A DNA stretch of 64,000 bases from assembly GCF_900476375.1 (NCBI RefSeq), contig NZ_UPPP01000127.1, forward strand, positions 102,451 through 166,450, in the 5' to 3' direction. The translations under genes were made by a program, and so were the position numbers. How positions within the stretch are numbered: position 1 is the stretch's first letter; each line of letters starts with the position of its first letter. The DNA is from Allolucifera butyrica (lineage in GTDB: Bacteria; Bacillota; Negativicutes; Sporomusales; UPPP01). The notes below the pieces were generated by a model that was not told the DNA's origin, ran no database searches, and saw only the letters and a program-made list of their open reading frames with translations. Positions 25,796 through 34,258 of this stretch are shown here, one piece after another.

Positions 25796-25844
25796 AAGAC
25801 ACAGAAGGGAGGGAAGTCATCCTCCTCTTCTGTGTCTTTTAAAT
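25796..25844 (+). terminator. terminator of the two-component operon
   Basis: Stem AAGACACAGAAG/CTTCTGTGTCTT extended by GGAGG/CCTCC pairing, with TTTTAAATTT behind it, 20 bases after the kinase stop. Confidence 0.8.
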
Positions 25845-25970
25845 TTATCCCGGAATGAGTATGCCTGCCCGATTAATTTTTTCCATTTTCATCATACTTT
25901 CATTTTTCTCTGTTACTCTTTTACAAAAGAATATTCCAATTGTAGCGAAAACTGGAAGCAAGGTGATAAA

Positions 25971-27341
25971 ATGCAGAAAAAGATATTTCTTCAAAGCCAG
26001 TCCGATTATCTGTACTTGTGGATTTTGTCGATTGACGTGATCATCGCCGTGGCAATGCTTTGCTCAAAAACTGTCGACCGGGCAGTGGAGCGAATTTTGC
26101 ATGATTCTGGCGCATATGGCCTTGCAGTGGGGGCGGTGTTGATTTTTTCGGGGGTTGCCGTGATTGCCTGGCGCATATGGATGGCGTGCCGTTATAAAGT
26201 CTACGCACCAGTGAAAGACGAGGATCTGCCCGTGGTGACAGTCGTCATTCCGGCATATAACGAAGGGCGCCAGATTTTGCACACCGTGCGTTCGGTAATG
26301 AACAGCGATTACCCTTCCGACAAGATGCGCGTGATTTGCGTGGACGACGGTTCCTTGGATGATACCTGGCATTGGATGTGTAAGGCTCAGGGCGAATATC
26401 CTTCACAGCTCTATACGCTGCGACAGACAAAAAACAAGGGGAAACGCCACGCTCTTATGGCTGGATTTGTTCATGCCACAGACAGCGCGGTATATGTGAC
26501 GATTGATTCTGATTCCGAAGTGGTTCCACACACTCTGCGCCATCTTGTCAGCCCCATTGTCACTGATTTTCGCGTGGGAGCAGTGGCTGGCAATGTGAAA
26601 ATCCTCAATCTTGGCGATGGCGCCATTCCCAAGATGATGGATGTTTTCTTTACGACCAGCTTCGATTTCATCCGTGCCGGACAAAGTGTGTATGGCGGCG
26701 TGTTCTGCACCCCCGGCGCCTTGTCCGCGTACCGGGTGTCGACGGTAAACCCGCATTTAACAGCTTGGGCCGATCAAACCTTTATGGGTATTGCCGCGAC
26801 AATCGGCGAAGACAGAGCGATGACTAACATCGTCCTGAAAAACGGGTTCCGCGTTGTTTACCAGAGGGACGCTGTTGTGTTGACGAAAGTTCCTGTCACG
26901 CTAAGAGGGCTGCAGCGCATGCTTTTACGATGGGCGCGCAGTAACGTGCGCGAGAGCCTAGTCCTGGCGACCATTGTCCTGCAGCGATTCCGGCACGGTG
27001 ACAGCGGTAGCGGATGGATCCGCATGTTCAGTTTTATGCAATTGTTTCAGTTAACAGTAGGTGAGACACTGAAACTGAACGTATTTATTCAATTGTTTTC
27101 TCACCCTCTTTTTACGTTTCTTATGCTCACAATCGGGGGCTTGTTCAGTTCAATTGTTCCGGCGACGATATATTACGTTCGTTATAATAAATTGTTTGGT
27201 TGGCGCTGGGCGGCGCCTTATTCAATGCTCTCGCTTTATGTTCTGTCATGGATTTCTTTCTGGGGATTGATGAGCGCGGCGCGGTCGGGATGGCTGACTC
27301 GTGAAATTTCTGCTGCCAAAAGGCTGCCTGCGGCGCCATAG
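25971..27341 (+). CDS. membrane processive glycosyltransferase, family GT2 (hyaluronan/cellulose-synthase-like)
   Basis: 456 residues. Two N-terminal membrane segments, then a GT2 catalytic domain: VVTVVIPAYNEGRQILHTV, VICVDDGSLDDT, TIDSDSEVVPHTLRHL (DxD-type) and GEDRAMTNIVL (catalytic ED), then several C-terminal membrane segments. The product-binding QxxRW motif is altered: QRMLLRWARS has Met in the Gln position. ATG 25971 with AAGGTG upstream is preferred; the longer open frame from 25776 runs through the kinase terminator. It should make and export a polysaccharide. A nucleotide-sugar dehydrogenase lies downstream, which would fit a uronic-acid polymer. Confidence 0.88.
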   Translation: MQKKIFLQSQSDYLYLWILSIDVIIAVAMLCSKTVDRAVERILHDSGAYGLAVGAVLIFSGVAVIAWRIWMACRYKVYAPVKDEDLPVVTVVIPAYNEGRQILHTVRSVMNSDYPSDKMRVICVDDGSLDDTWHWMCKAQGEYPSQLYTLRQTKNKGKRHALMAGFVHATDSAVYVTIDSDSEVVPHTLRHLVSPIVTDFRVGAVAGNVKILNLGDGAIPKMMDVFFTTSFDFIRAGQSVYGGVFCTPGALSAYRVSTVNPHLTAWADQTFMGIAATIGEDRAMTNIVLKNGFRVVYQRDAVVLTKVPVTLRGLQRMLLRWARSNVRESLVLATIVLQRFRHGDSGSGWIRMFSFMQLFQLTVGETLKLNVFIQLFSHPLFTFLMLTIGGLFSSIVPATIYYVRYNKLFGWRWAAPYSMLSLYVLSWISFWGLMSAARSGWLTREISAAKRLPAAP

Positions 27342-27544
27342 GCGAATTTGACGTCAACGAAAAGCCCGTCAGGACGCAGCAGCGCCTGCAGTCCGGAAAA
27401 ACCCACAGTCAGGTATGACTTATGCGATACTGCCGCGATAACGGCGTCCGCGCCCTTCGGCAGATCCCCCCATGCGGTAAGCTTGATGCCGTATTCGCGC
27501 ACCGCTTCGTGTGAACAAGCAATGGGATCGTGCACATAAGTCAC
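27342..27544 (-). pseudogene. remnant of a nucleotide-sugar dehydrogenase (C-terminal domain only)
   Basis: On the minus strand VHDPIACSHEAVREYGIKL, then LPKGADAVIAAVSHKSYL and LRPDGLFVDVKFAYG match the C-terminal UDP-binding domain of WbpO/TviB-type dehydrogenases. The two larger N-terminal domains are missing, and past VDVKFAYG the frame runs on antisense to the glycosyltransferase without family sequence. So both ends are lost. It points away from the intact dehydrogenase that starts 150 bases further on. Confidence 0.75.
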
Positions 27545-27690
27545 ACACCCTAGACGTACTGATAGAAACCTTGAATTTCCCAGTTGTATATCCTGACGAT
27601 TTCATGGTCGGGAAAGTACATTAGGTTAACTAAATAATAAAGCTCAGGCAACATTTTCACAACTTTTTGTGCCTGAGTGAAGCGAAAGGT

Positions 27691-29004
27691 ATGTGTATAA
27701 AAATGAAAGATAAGCTTATACATAAAATTCATTCTAAGCAAGCTGTTATAGGTATAGTAGGATTAGGTTATGTTGGATTACCTTTGATGCTCCGGTTTGC
27801 AGAAATTGGATTTGATGTGCTTGGATTTGACATTGATTACGAAAAGACTGCAAAATTAAAATCAGGACTAAGTTACATTAAACATATTCCTGATGAAAGG
27901 ATTAATAATTCGTTAGACCGGTTAGACGTAACTAATGATTACAATCGTATCTCTGAGGTAGACGCTATAATAATATGTGTACCAACTCCGCTTAATTCTC
28001 ATAGAGAACCCAATTTGGGGTTCGTGATTGCAACCATCGATGCCATTGTGCCACAATTGAGACGCGGACAAATCATTAGCTTAGAAAGCACAACTTATCC
28101 GGGAACGACTGAGGAAGAACTCCTGCCGCGAATAAGTTTGACAAATCTTAAGATAGGGGAGGATTTGTTTCTCGTTTATTCCCCGGAGAGAGAGGATCCT
28201 GGAAATACATATTTTACCACTGGAAGTATCCCTAAAGTTTGTGGTGGAATAACTAAGCATTGTTTGGAAGTCGGAATTGCTCTTTATAGTGCAGCCACTG
28301 TTCGGGTGGTTCCTGTATCAAGTACTCGAACAGCAGAGATGACCAAATTACTTGAAAACATTCACAGAGCTGTAAACATCGGGTTAGTCAACGAGTTGAA
28401 GATTGTTGCCGACGCTATGGGTATAGATATATACGAGGTAATTGATGCTGCTTCGACAAAACCATTCGGATTTACACCCTATTATCCTGGACCAGGTCTT
28501 GGCGGACATTGTATTCCGATAGATCCCTTTTACCTAACATGGAAGGCAAGACAATATGAACTGAATACACGTTTTATCGAATTAGCCGGCGAGATAAACA
28601 CCTCAATGCCCGATTGGGTTATTGGGAAAGTAGCAGATGCGTTAAATGAAAAAGGAAAATCAGTAAATGGCTCAAAAATATTAGTGCTGGGATTGTCGTA
28701 CAAAAAGAATATTGACGATACAAGAGAATCTCCGAGTATTTTTATAATAGATAAGCTAATAAAAAAAGGTGCCAAAATCGACTATAGCGACCCATTTATT
28801 CCTGTTTTCCCGGAAACTCGTAAACTTAAACTTAGTTTGAGCAGTGTCGAACTAACATCAGAAAATTTGACGAGCTATGATTGCATTATACTTGCAACGA
28901 ATCATGACATGTTTGATTACGATTTAATACGCCGATGTGCGGCATTGATCATAGATACCCGAAGGGTTTATCGAAATAAGGCTGAGAATATTTACTGGGC
29001 ATAA
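27691..29004 (+). CDS. UDP-N-acetylglucosamine/UDP-glucose 6-dehydrogenase (WbpA-like)
   Basis: About 437 residues. Rossmann start VIGIVGLGYVGLPLMLRFAEIGFDVLGFDID, the YSPERED/PKVCGG segment typical of WbpA-type UDP-GlcNAc enzymes, the middle dimer domain ending in the catalytic cysteine GPGLGGHCIPIDPFYLTW, and the C-terminal LGLSYKKNIDDTRESPS. It oxidises the C6 hydroxyl of a UDP-sugar to a uronic acid with two NAD. Start uncertain between ATG 27691 and ATG 27703 (GAAAGG at 27684-27689 is too near to one and far from the other). AT-richer than the glycosyltransferase gene, hinting at a separate origin. Precursor supply for a surface polymer is likely. Confidence 0.88.
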   Translation: MCIKMKDKLIHKIHSKQAVIGIVGLGYVGLPLMLRFAEIGFDVLGFDIDYEKTAKLKSGLSYIKHIPDERINNSLDRLDVTNDYNRISEVDAIIICVPTPLNSHREPNLGFVIATIDAIVPQLRRGQIISLESTTYPGTTEEELLPRISLTNLKIGEDLFLVYSPEREDPGNTYFTTGSIPKVCGGITKHCLEVGIALYSAATVRVVPVSSTRTAEMTKLLENIHRAVNIGLVNELKIVADAMGIDIYEVIDAASTKPFGFTPYYPGPGLGGHCIPIDPFYLTWKARQYELNTRFIELAGEINTSMPDWVIGKVADALNEKGKSVNGSKILVLGLSYKKNIDDTRESPSIFIIDKLIKKGAKIDYSDPFIPVFPETRKLKLSLSSVELTSENLTSYDCIILATNHDMFDYDLIRRCAALIIDTRRVYRNKAENIYWA

Positions 29005-29182
29005 GAGAGGCGGAAGTATTAGGCACATCCTTGCTCGTAAAGCGGGAATAAAGGTCCCAACCAGCTAAAGCGTAAATGCTTTGGAAATGGACATTCATAT
29101 CCTTCCATTTCATTATACACGAACTGGAATGTTCGGACTTTTCTATTTTCTTACGACCATCCTTCTCAACTCTATCTTACAA

Positions 29183-29294
29183 GGGACGGGGTTGTTGACA
29201 ATAAGTAGAGTGTCCAGGGTAGAGTGTCCAGGGGACGGAGTTGTTGACAATAAGGAATTTACTATTAGAATGGTTGTCACTCATCCCGTCCCCC
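29183..29294 (+). repeat. GGGGACGG dispersed repeat, copies C and D in tandem
   Basis: A first partial copy (GGGACGGGGTTGTTGACAATAAG, 29183-29205) is followed by two GAGTGTCCAGGG units and then a full copy from GGGGACGGAGTTGTTGACAA (29231) through AAGGAATTTACTATTAGAA to TTGTCACTCATCCCGTCCCC (29294). The full copy matches 9322-9383 over its whole length with few changes. It lies in the gap between the convergent dehydrogenase and CMD-family genes; the rest of that gap shows nothing recognisable. Confidence 0.8.
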
Positions 29295-29303
29295 GACAGT
29301 TCC

Positions 29304-29684
29304 CTATCCCGCTTTTCGCAATTGAAAAACCCGCTTGGCAACCCCGACAGCATTTAAGACTCTTGGAAAGCCGGTATAAGGAATGCATTGAATAAAAATT
29401 TCGATGATCTTCTTAGGTGTAATTCCTACATTCAATGCGCCATTTATATGCACTTCCAACTGAGTTTCACAGCCCCCCAATGTCATTAGACTGGATAAGG
29501 TTATCATCTCCCGTTCCTGTAAATTTAAGTTTTCACGGCAATATATGTCGCCAAAAGCAAACTCGACAATATATTTTCCTAAATCCGGCGCAATATCATT
29601 GAGAGCCGCTATGACATTTTCCCCGGCATTGCCATCTACTTCGGATAATTTTTTTAAGCCTTTTTCGAAACGAGTTAAGTTCAT
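29304..29684 (-). CDS. carboxymuconolactone decarboxylase (CMD/AhpD-like) family protein
   Basis: 126 residues, mostly helical, with YCRENLNLQEREMITLSSLMTLGGCETQLEVHINGALNVGITPKKIIEIFIQCIPYTGFPRVLNA, the CMD fold signature. The AhpD-type CxxC is absent; the only cysteines in the core are in GGCETQL and FIQCIPY, so peroxidase activity of the AhpD kind is unlikely. ATG 29684 follows AGGAGG; the TTG nine bases upstream is discounted. It diverges from a MerR gene and its promoter has the MerR-type 19-base spacer, so it is probably activated by that protein under some chemical stress. Confidence 0.85.
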   Translation of the reverse strand: MNLTRFEKGLKKLSEVDGNAGENVIAALNDIAPDLGKYIVEFAFGDIYCRENLNLQEREMITLSSLMTLGGCETQLEVHINGALNVGITPKKIIEIFIQCIPYTGFPRVLNAVGVAKRVFQLRKAG

Positions 29685-29715
29685 TGTTTTCAACCTCCTA
29701 ATTTGCTATAATTGA

Positions 29716-29746
29716 ATTGTAGTTCTTAAAGTTAACTTTAAGTCAA
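29716..29746 (-). promoter_or_regulatory. MerR-activated promoter with 19-bp spacer and 18-bp palindrome
   Basis: On the minus strand TTGACT (29741-29746), exactly 19 bases, then TACAAT (29716-29721). The spacer is largely the perfect palindrome CTTAAAGTTAACTTTAAG (29725-29742). An over-long spacer filled by a dyad is the hallmark of promoters that MerR proteins twist into an active form. Confidence 0.85.
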
Positions 29747-29759
29747 GAGGGAAAATAAA

Positions 29760-30137
29760 ATGAGATATTCCATAGGACAGTTTTCCAGTATAACGAACTT
29801 GAGTTCTCCTACGTTACGATACTACGAAAAAGAACAATTATTAATTGTAAACCGTGATTCAGCAGGAAGAAGGTATTATACTTCCGAAGATATCGATTGG
29901 ATTCGATTTATAAAGAGGCTGAAAGATACGGGAATGTCCATTAAAGACATTAGAGAATACGCTCTTTTAAGGTATCAGGGCGACTCCACAATAAGCCGGA
30001 GGCTGGAAATACTGGAGAAACACAAAATTGCCGTGTTGGAAGAAAAAGCTAAGTGGGAAAACAATCTGCAAAATCTGGATGAGAAAATTAAGCTATACAA
30101 ACATAAATTAAGCCAACTTACCGCGTCTGCGCTTTGA
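29760..30137 (+). CDS. MerR family transcriptional regulator
   Basis: 125 residues. Winged helix YSIGQFSSITNLSSPTLRYYEKEQLL, wing RDSAGRRYYTSEDIDWIRFIKRLKDTGMSIKDI and a C-terminal coiled coil (about 85-118) for dimerisation. There is no cysteine in the protein, so metal or thiol sensing of the MerR/SoxR type is excluded; an AdhR-like electrophile or small-molecule sensor is more likely, although AdhR-type proteins use a Cys. It reads away from the CMD-family gene it probably controls. Confidence 0.92.
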   Translation: MRYSIGQFSSITNLSSPTLRYYEKEQLLIVNRDSAGRRYYTSEDIDWIRFIKRLKDTGMSIKDIREYALLRYQGDSTISRRLEILEKHKIAVLEEKAKWENNLQNLDEKIKLYKHKLSQLTASAL

Positions 30138-30171
30138 GCCGAAACGTTCGGCGGGCTGCAGATATTTTTTT
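30138..30171 (+). terminator. possible terminator of the merR gene
   Basis: GCCGAA-acg-TTCGGC begins directly after the stop codon, and a run of seven T follows 11 bases later. The distance makes it a weak candidate. From there to 30400 I see no gene. Confidence 0.35.
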
Positions 30172-30400
30172 GCCTAAAGCAGGAATTGATAAATTTTATC
30201 GAATTATGCAAGAAACTTGAGTTGCGCTTTCCTTGCCGGGTTACAACCCATTGGTTCCGGCGGGGGAAGTGTTTTTGTTTTTAGCTTGTCAGCGGCACGG
30301 AATAAAATTATGATATCAATGAAGCAGTTTTTTCCAATGACTGGGAACCGGTTTTGGGGGGAGCGGAAAATATATCTTAAATACGGGGAGGAGAAAAGCA

Positions 30401-31777
30401 ATGATCAACTTTGCCGCCACGGCGGAGAAATACAGGCAGGAATTGGTAATATTGCTGGAGCAATGGGTCCGGATTCCGTCCGTGTATGATAAGGAAACAG
30501 TTACGGCGGAAATGCCCTTTGGTGCCGGGGTGGCCCAGGCGTTAGGGTGGTTTGAGAATCTGGGGCGGGAAGCAGGCTTTGCTGCTAAATCGGTAGACGG
30601 TTACGCCGTTCACGCCGAATACGGAACGGGGCAGGAATACGTCTATGCCTTTGGCCATTGTGATGTGGTGCCCGCCGGGGAGGGATGGCAAAGCGGCCCT
30701 TTCCGGCTGGTGAAATCCGGGGACCGGCTGACTGGCCGGGGAGTCATCGATGATAAAGGACCGCTGCTGGCCGTCTTTCTGGCCCTGAAACTGATCCGGG
30801 ACAAGGCGCTGCCGCTAAAGCGGCGAATCCGGGTCGTTGCCGGCGGCAATGAAGAGAGCGGTTTTCAGTGTATCCGGCATTATTTCCGGCGGGAGCCGAA
30901 ACCGGCGTACGGCTTTACGCCGGATGCCAAGTTTCCGGTGATCCACGGCGAAAAAGGCGGCGTGGTGCTCCAGATCACCGGACCGGTAGCGAATCCTGCG
31001 CTGTATATTGCCGGCGGCGAAGTGCACAATACGATTCCGGACTCGGTAGTCGTGAAAAATTGTTGGGTTGCGAAAGAGACGCTGGAACCTTTTTTGGCGG
31101 CGGAAAATCTCACCTGGGAAGCGGTCCGGGAGGAAGGACGGGTTGCCGGGTTTAAACTGACGGGACTTGGCGGGCATTCTTCCAAGCCGGAAAACGCCAA
31201 TAACCCCCTGGAAAAGGTGTTTACCCTGTTGCCGCAGGTGTTAAAAGAAAAATGGCTGGAAGACCTGGCGCCCCTGTTGAACGGCGGCAGCCGGGACGGG
31301 AGGATCTTCGGCCTGACGGCCCAAGGTCGCTGCGGGAGCATGACTCTGGTTACGACCGTACTCCGGCTGGAAGGAGGTCGGTTTCGCGCAACTCTCAGTA
31401 TAAGGTATCCGGAGAATGTAACCCTGGAAGAAATCCGGGATAAGGTTGGCGCCTATTTTCAGCAGCACGGTCTGGCGGGCTATGAAGTGAAAACCATCGG
31501 TAATAAAAGGCCTCATTACATGGAGCCGGATTCGCTGCTGGTGCGGACACTGCACGGAATTTATATAAAACACACCGGGGACACCGCAAGTCCGGTCCGG
31601 GTCACCAGTGCGGGCACGTACGCGGCGGAGATGGAAAATTCCGTTATCTTCGGCGGCGAGTTTCCCGACGGGTCCGCCGGCAATGCGCACCAGGCCGGCG
31701 AGTATGGCAGCGAGGACGCGTTTGTTAAGGCAATCGGCATTTACGCGGAGGCGTTATGGACACTTGGCAACCTCTAA
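30401..31777 (+). CDS. M20-family Sapep/PepV-type dipeptidase
   Basis: 458 residues. Metal ligands of the two-metal M20 active site: YAFGHCDVVPAG (His, Asp), GRGVIDDKGPLLAVFLALK (bridging Asp), AGGNEESGFQCIRHYF (Glu-Glu) and FTPDAKFPVIHGEKGG; late GTYAAEMENSVIFG and NAHQAGEY. The large lid domain is that of PepV/Sapep, which cut dipeptides in the cytoplasm using Zn or Mn. GGGGAGGAG precedes the ATG. It begins a long same-strand run of PTS genes, a second peptidase and a C-S lyase, suggesting that an imported peptide-like compound is processed. Confidence 0.9.
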   Translation: MINFAATAEKYRQELVILLEQWVRIPSVYDKETVTAEMPFGAGVAQALGWFENLGREAGFAAKSVDGYAVHAEYGTGQEYVYAFGHCDVVPAGEGWQSGPFRLVKSGDRLTGRGVIDDKGPLLAVFLALKLIRDKALPLKRRIRVVAGGNEESGFQCIRHYFRREPKPAYGFTPDAKFPVIHGEKGGVVLQITGPVANPALYIAGGEVHNTIPDSVVVKNCWVAKETLEPFLAAENLTWEAVREEGRVAGFKLTGLGGHSSKPENANNPLEKVFTLLPQVLKEKWLEDLAPLLNGGSRDGRIFGLTAQGRCGSMTLVTTVLRLEGGRFRATLSIRYPENVTLEEIRDKVGAYFQQHGLAGYEVKTIGNKRPHYMEPDSLLVRTLHGIYIKHTGDTASPVRVTSAGTYAAEMENSVIFGGEFPDGSAGNAHQAGEYGSEDAFVKAIGIYAEALWTLGNL

Positions 31778-31863
31778 GCAACTCGATGGCACTTAACAAG
31801 ACATTCCGGATAAATACATGAACCGGGAAACGGTTTACAATGGTACTGTAGGATGGTGAAGGG

Positions 31864-33765
31864 ATGATCAGTAAAAAACATTCGATGATTATTCAATCGC
31901 TTGCCGCCAAAAACGAGTATGTGACCGCGGAAGAATTAAGCAGGCAGATCGAGGTGTCCGTAAGAACGGTCAAACGGTATATCCAGGATTTGAATTACTT
32001 TTTGCAGCAGTCCGGTGTGGAGATTTCCTCCGCCAAGGGAATCGGTTACAAGCTGAAGGGACCGGTTAGGGAACTGCGCCGGATTCGCGAAGCGGCGGAA
32101 AAGTGCCTGGCGGGGTTCCAAATCGACGATTCCAGCGAAGGCCGGATTACCAAAATACTATGCGCTTTTTTAAACCGGGATTATGTAACAGCGGAGGAAT
32201 TAAGCGATATCCTGAATTTGAGCATCCCCAGCACCAATAAGCTGCTTGTTCCGGTGAAGCGCATTTTGCGGCAATATGATTTGCGGATTGTCTCCAAACC
32301 CTTTCACGGCAGTCAAATCGTGGGCGAAGAATTGAAAATCAGAGAGCTGATTTTGCATTACGCCATCCAAAGTGATGAAAATAATTTCCTGGAAATCAGG
32401 CTGGATTCGCTTTCCCGGCCGGAAGTTCAAGAAATGGAAGCCATCCTTACGGCAGCGCTGAAGGAAGACAACATCATTCTGGCCGACAAGGATTTCAACC
32501 TGTTGCTGACGCGGATTCTGGTCGCGGTTGCCAGGGTCAGGCAAAACCGCAGTATTGGCCGGAGGCCGTTTAAAGAGAGCTACCGGCTGCACAACTATAC
32601 TTTTATCCGGGCGGTCATGAAGAAAATCGCCGCCAAGCTGGCCCTGCCTCTGGATGAGAAGGAGGCGCTGTATGTATCCGCCAGCAGCGGCGTAATCATT
32701 TATGACTATAACACCAGAAGAAAACTCACCGCCGACGCCCGGGACAAGGTAAGCAGGCTGGTTGAGGAAGCCCTGGCCGAGATCCGGCTGGTGACGGGGA
32801 TTGATTTTAGCGGGGATGCCACGTTTATTAACGCCCTGGTCATGCATTTGAAGATTTTTATGAACCGGTTTAAAGCGGGAATTAGCGCCAGAAATCCGTT
32901 GCTAACCCAAATCAAAACGAGATTTCCCCTGGAAACCAATCTGGCGGCGATGGTGGCGAAAAAGCTAAACGAAAAATTTCAGGTCCTTTTGGATGAAGAC
33001 GAGATCGGCTTTATCACCATGCATTTCGGCGCCGCTTTTGAGCGGCGGCGGGGCACCGGCGGCAAGAAGGTCTGCATTATCTGCCACTATGGGATTGGCA
33101 CATCCCAATTGCTGGCGGAAAAGCTGAAACAGCGCATCAGCAATCTTACCATTGTGGGAACCTATCCCGTACGGTACCTGGATATCGCCTTACAGGCCGA
33201 TATGGATTTTATCGTGTCGACAGTGAAACTGGACCGGAACGATTTCAAAGTCCCGGTGCTGTATATCGAGAATGTTTTTTCCGACGATTTTGTCGAGAAA
33301 TTTCACCAGGCTTTTCAGGAACGGGAAGAGAAAAGCAAAATCTTCCGGGAAACTTTTAAGCCAGAAGCGTTTTTCCGGCTTAGCGCGGCAACGCCGGTCC
33401 AGGCCATCGAAAGCCTTGGCCGGGCAATGCAGGCCAAGGGGCTAATTGATGAGCACGTAATCGCCATGGTGCTGGAGCGGGAAACGATGTCCTCGACAGA
33501 TATCGGCAATCTGGTGGCGATTCCGCATACGATTCTGGAAGGAGCTTATCAGTCGGTAATTGGTGTGGGAGTGTTGGACAAACCGATCCTTTGGAAGAAG
33601 GAAGAGGTGCAATTGATCTTTCTGGTCTGTTTCAACCGGCAAGACAGCTATTACTTTCCCATGTTCAAATATTTGTATCATTTTATCAAAGACCCGGGGG
33701 AGGTTGTCCGGGTGATAAAAAACTTCAGTTTCGACAAGCTGATGGAATTATTCGATGTAAAGTGA
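31864..33765 (+). CDS. PRD-containing PTS-controlled transcriptional regulator (MtlR/BglG type)
   Basis: 633 residues. Two N-terminal helix-turn-helix units (SMIIQSLAAKNEYVTAEELSRQIEVSVRTVKRYIQDL; YVTAEELSDILNLSIPSTNKLL), two PRD domains (conserved His in NALVMHLKIFMNRFK and GFITMHFGAAFERR), an EIIB-like domain with the phospho-Cys in ICHYGIGTSQLLAEKL (about 410-500), and a C-terminal EIIA domain with phospho-His in DIGNLVAIPHTI. Phosphorylation by HPr and the cognate EIIB would set its activity. Position just ahead of EIIA/EIIB/EIIC genes identifies it as activator of this PTS. Confidence 0.93.
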   Translation: MISKKHSMIIQSLAAKNEYVTAEELSRQIEVSVRTVKRYIQDLNYFLQQSGVEISSAKGIGYKLKGPVRELRRIREAAEKCLAGFQIDDSSEGRITKILCAFLNRDYVTAEELSDILNLSIPSTNKLLVPVKRILRQYDLRIVSKPFHGSQIVGEELKIRELILHYAIQSDENNFLEIRLDSLSRPEVQEMEAILTAALKEDNIILADKDFNLLLTRILVAVARVRQNRSIGRRPFKESYRLHNYTFIRAVMKKIAAKLALPLDEKEALYVSASSGVIIYDYNTRRKLTADARDKVSRLVEEALAEIRLVTGIDFSGDATFINALVMHLKIFMNRFKAGISARNPLLTQIKTRFPLETNLAAMVAKKLNEKFQVLLDEDEIGFITMHFGAAFERRRGTGGKKVCIICHYGIGTSQLLAEKLKQRISNLTIVGTYPVRYLDIALQADMDFIVSTVKLDRNDFKVPVLYIENVFSDDFVEKFHQAFQEREEKSKIFRETFKPEAFFRLSAATPVQAIESLGRAMQAKGLIDEHVIAMVLERETMSSTDIGNLVAIPHTILEGAYQSVIGVGVLDKPILWKKEEVQLIFLVCFNRQDSYYFPMFKYLYHFIKDPGEVVRVIKNFSFDKLMELFDVK

Positions 33766-33778
33766 GGGGCCGCAGCCA

Positions 33779-34234
33779 ATGAGTGAACTCTTTGCCAAAG
33801 AACATATCAAACTAAATTTAGACCTGAAGGATAAAGACGCCTATTTGCGCTATATTGCCCAACTGGCCCTGGAACTGGGGATCGGCAAGGAAGCGCAGGG
33901 CGTTTATGAAGGACTGGTAAAGCGGGAAAACGAATTCGCCACCAATTTGGGCGGCGGAATTGCCATACCTCATACCAAGTCTGAGCATATTCTAAAACCG
34001 GCTGTATTGGTGCTTAAACCGCGGCGGGAAGTTGCCTGGGGGGACGGCGGGGAAGAAGGAGTCAGGGTGATTATCGGCATCTTAAGCCGGAATGAACAAG
34101 GGGGGAATGCCCATCTGGAACTGCTCGCCAGCCTTGCCAGGAAGCTGATTGACGGGGTGTTTAAAAAAATCCTGGTGACCTCCGGCAGCGAGGAAGAGAT
34201 CTTTTTCCTGGTGGAGCAGGCTTTATACAGCTAA
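33779..34234 (+). CDS. PTS fructose-family EIIA component
   Basis: 151 residues of the fructose/mannitol EIIA fold; the phosphorylated His lies in GGGIAIPHTKSEHILKPAV. Accepts phosphate from HPr and passes it to the EIIB encoded next. It follows the regulator gene by 13 bases and is a free-standing protein, not a fused EIIABC. Confidence 0.92.
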   Translation: MSELFAKEHIKLNLDLKDKDAYLRYIAQLALELGIGKEAQGVYEGLVKRENEFATNLGGGIAIPHTKSEHILKPAVLVLKPRREVAWGDGGEEGVRVIIGILSRNEQGGNAHLELLASLARKLIDGVFKKILVTSGSEEEIFFLVEQALYS

Positions 34235-34258
34235 CTTAGCCAAAAGAGGAGCGATGAA

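Noticed and set aside
25776..25970. 65-residue N-terminal extension of the glycosyltransferase
   Set aside because: It would be translated through the terminator of the two-component operon and lacks a start signal; ATG 25971 fits the membrane topology.
29304..29684. AhpD alkylhydroperoxidase
   Set aside because: The catalytic CxxC is absent, so only the broader CMD family call is supported.
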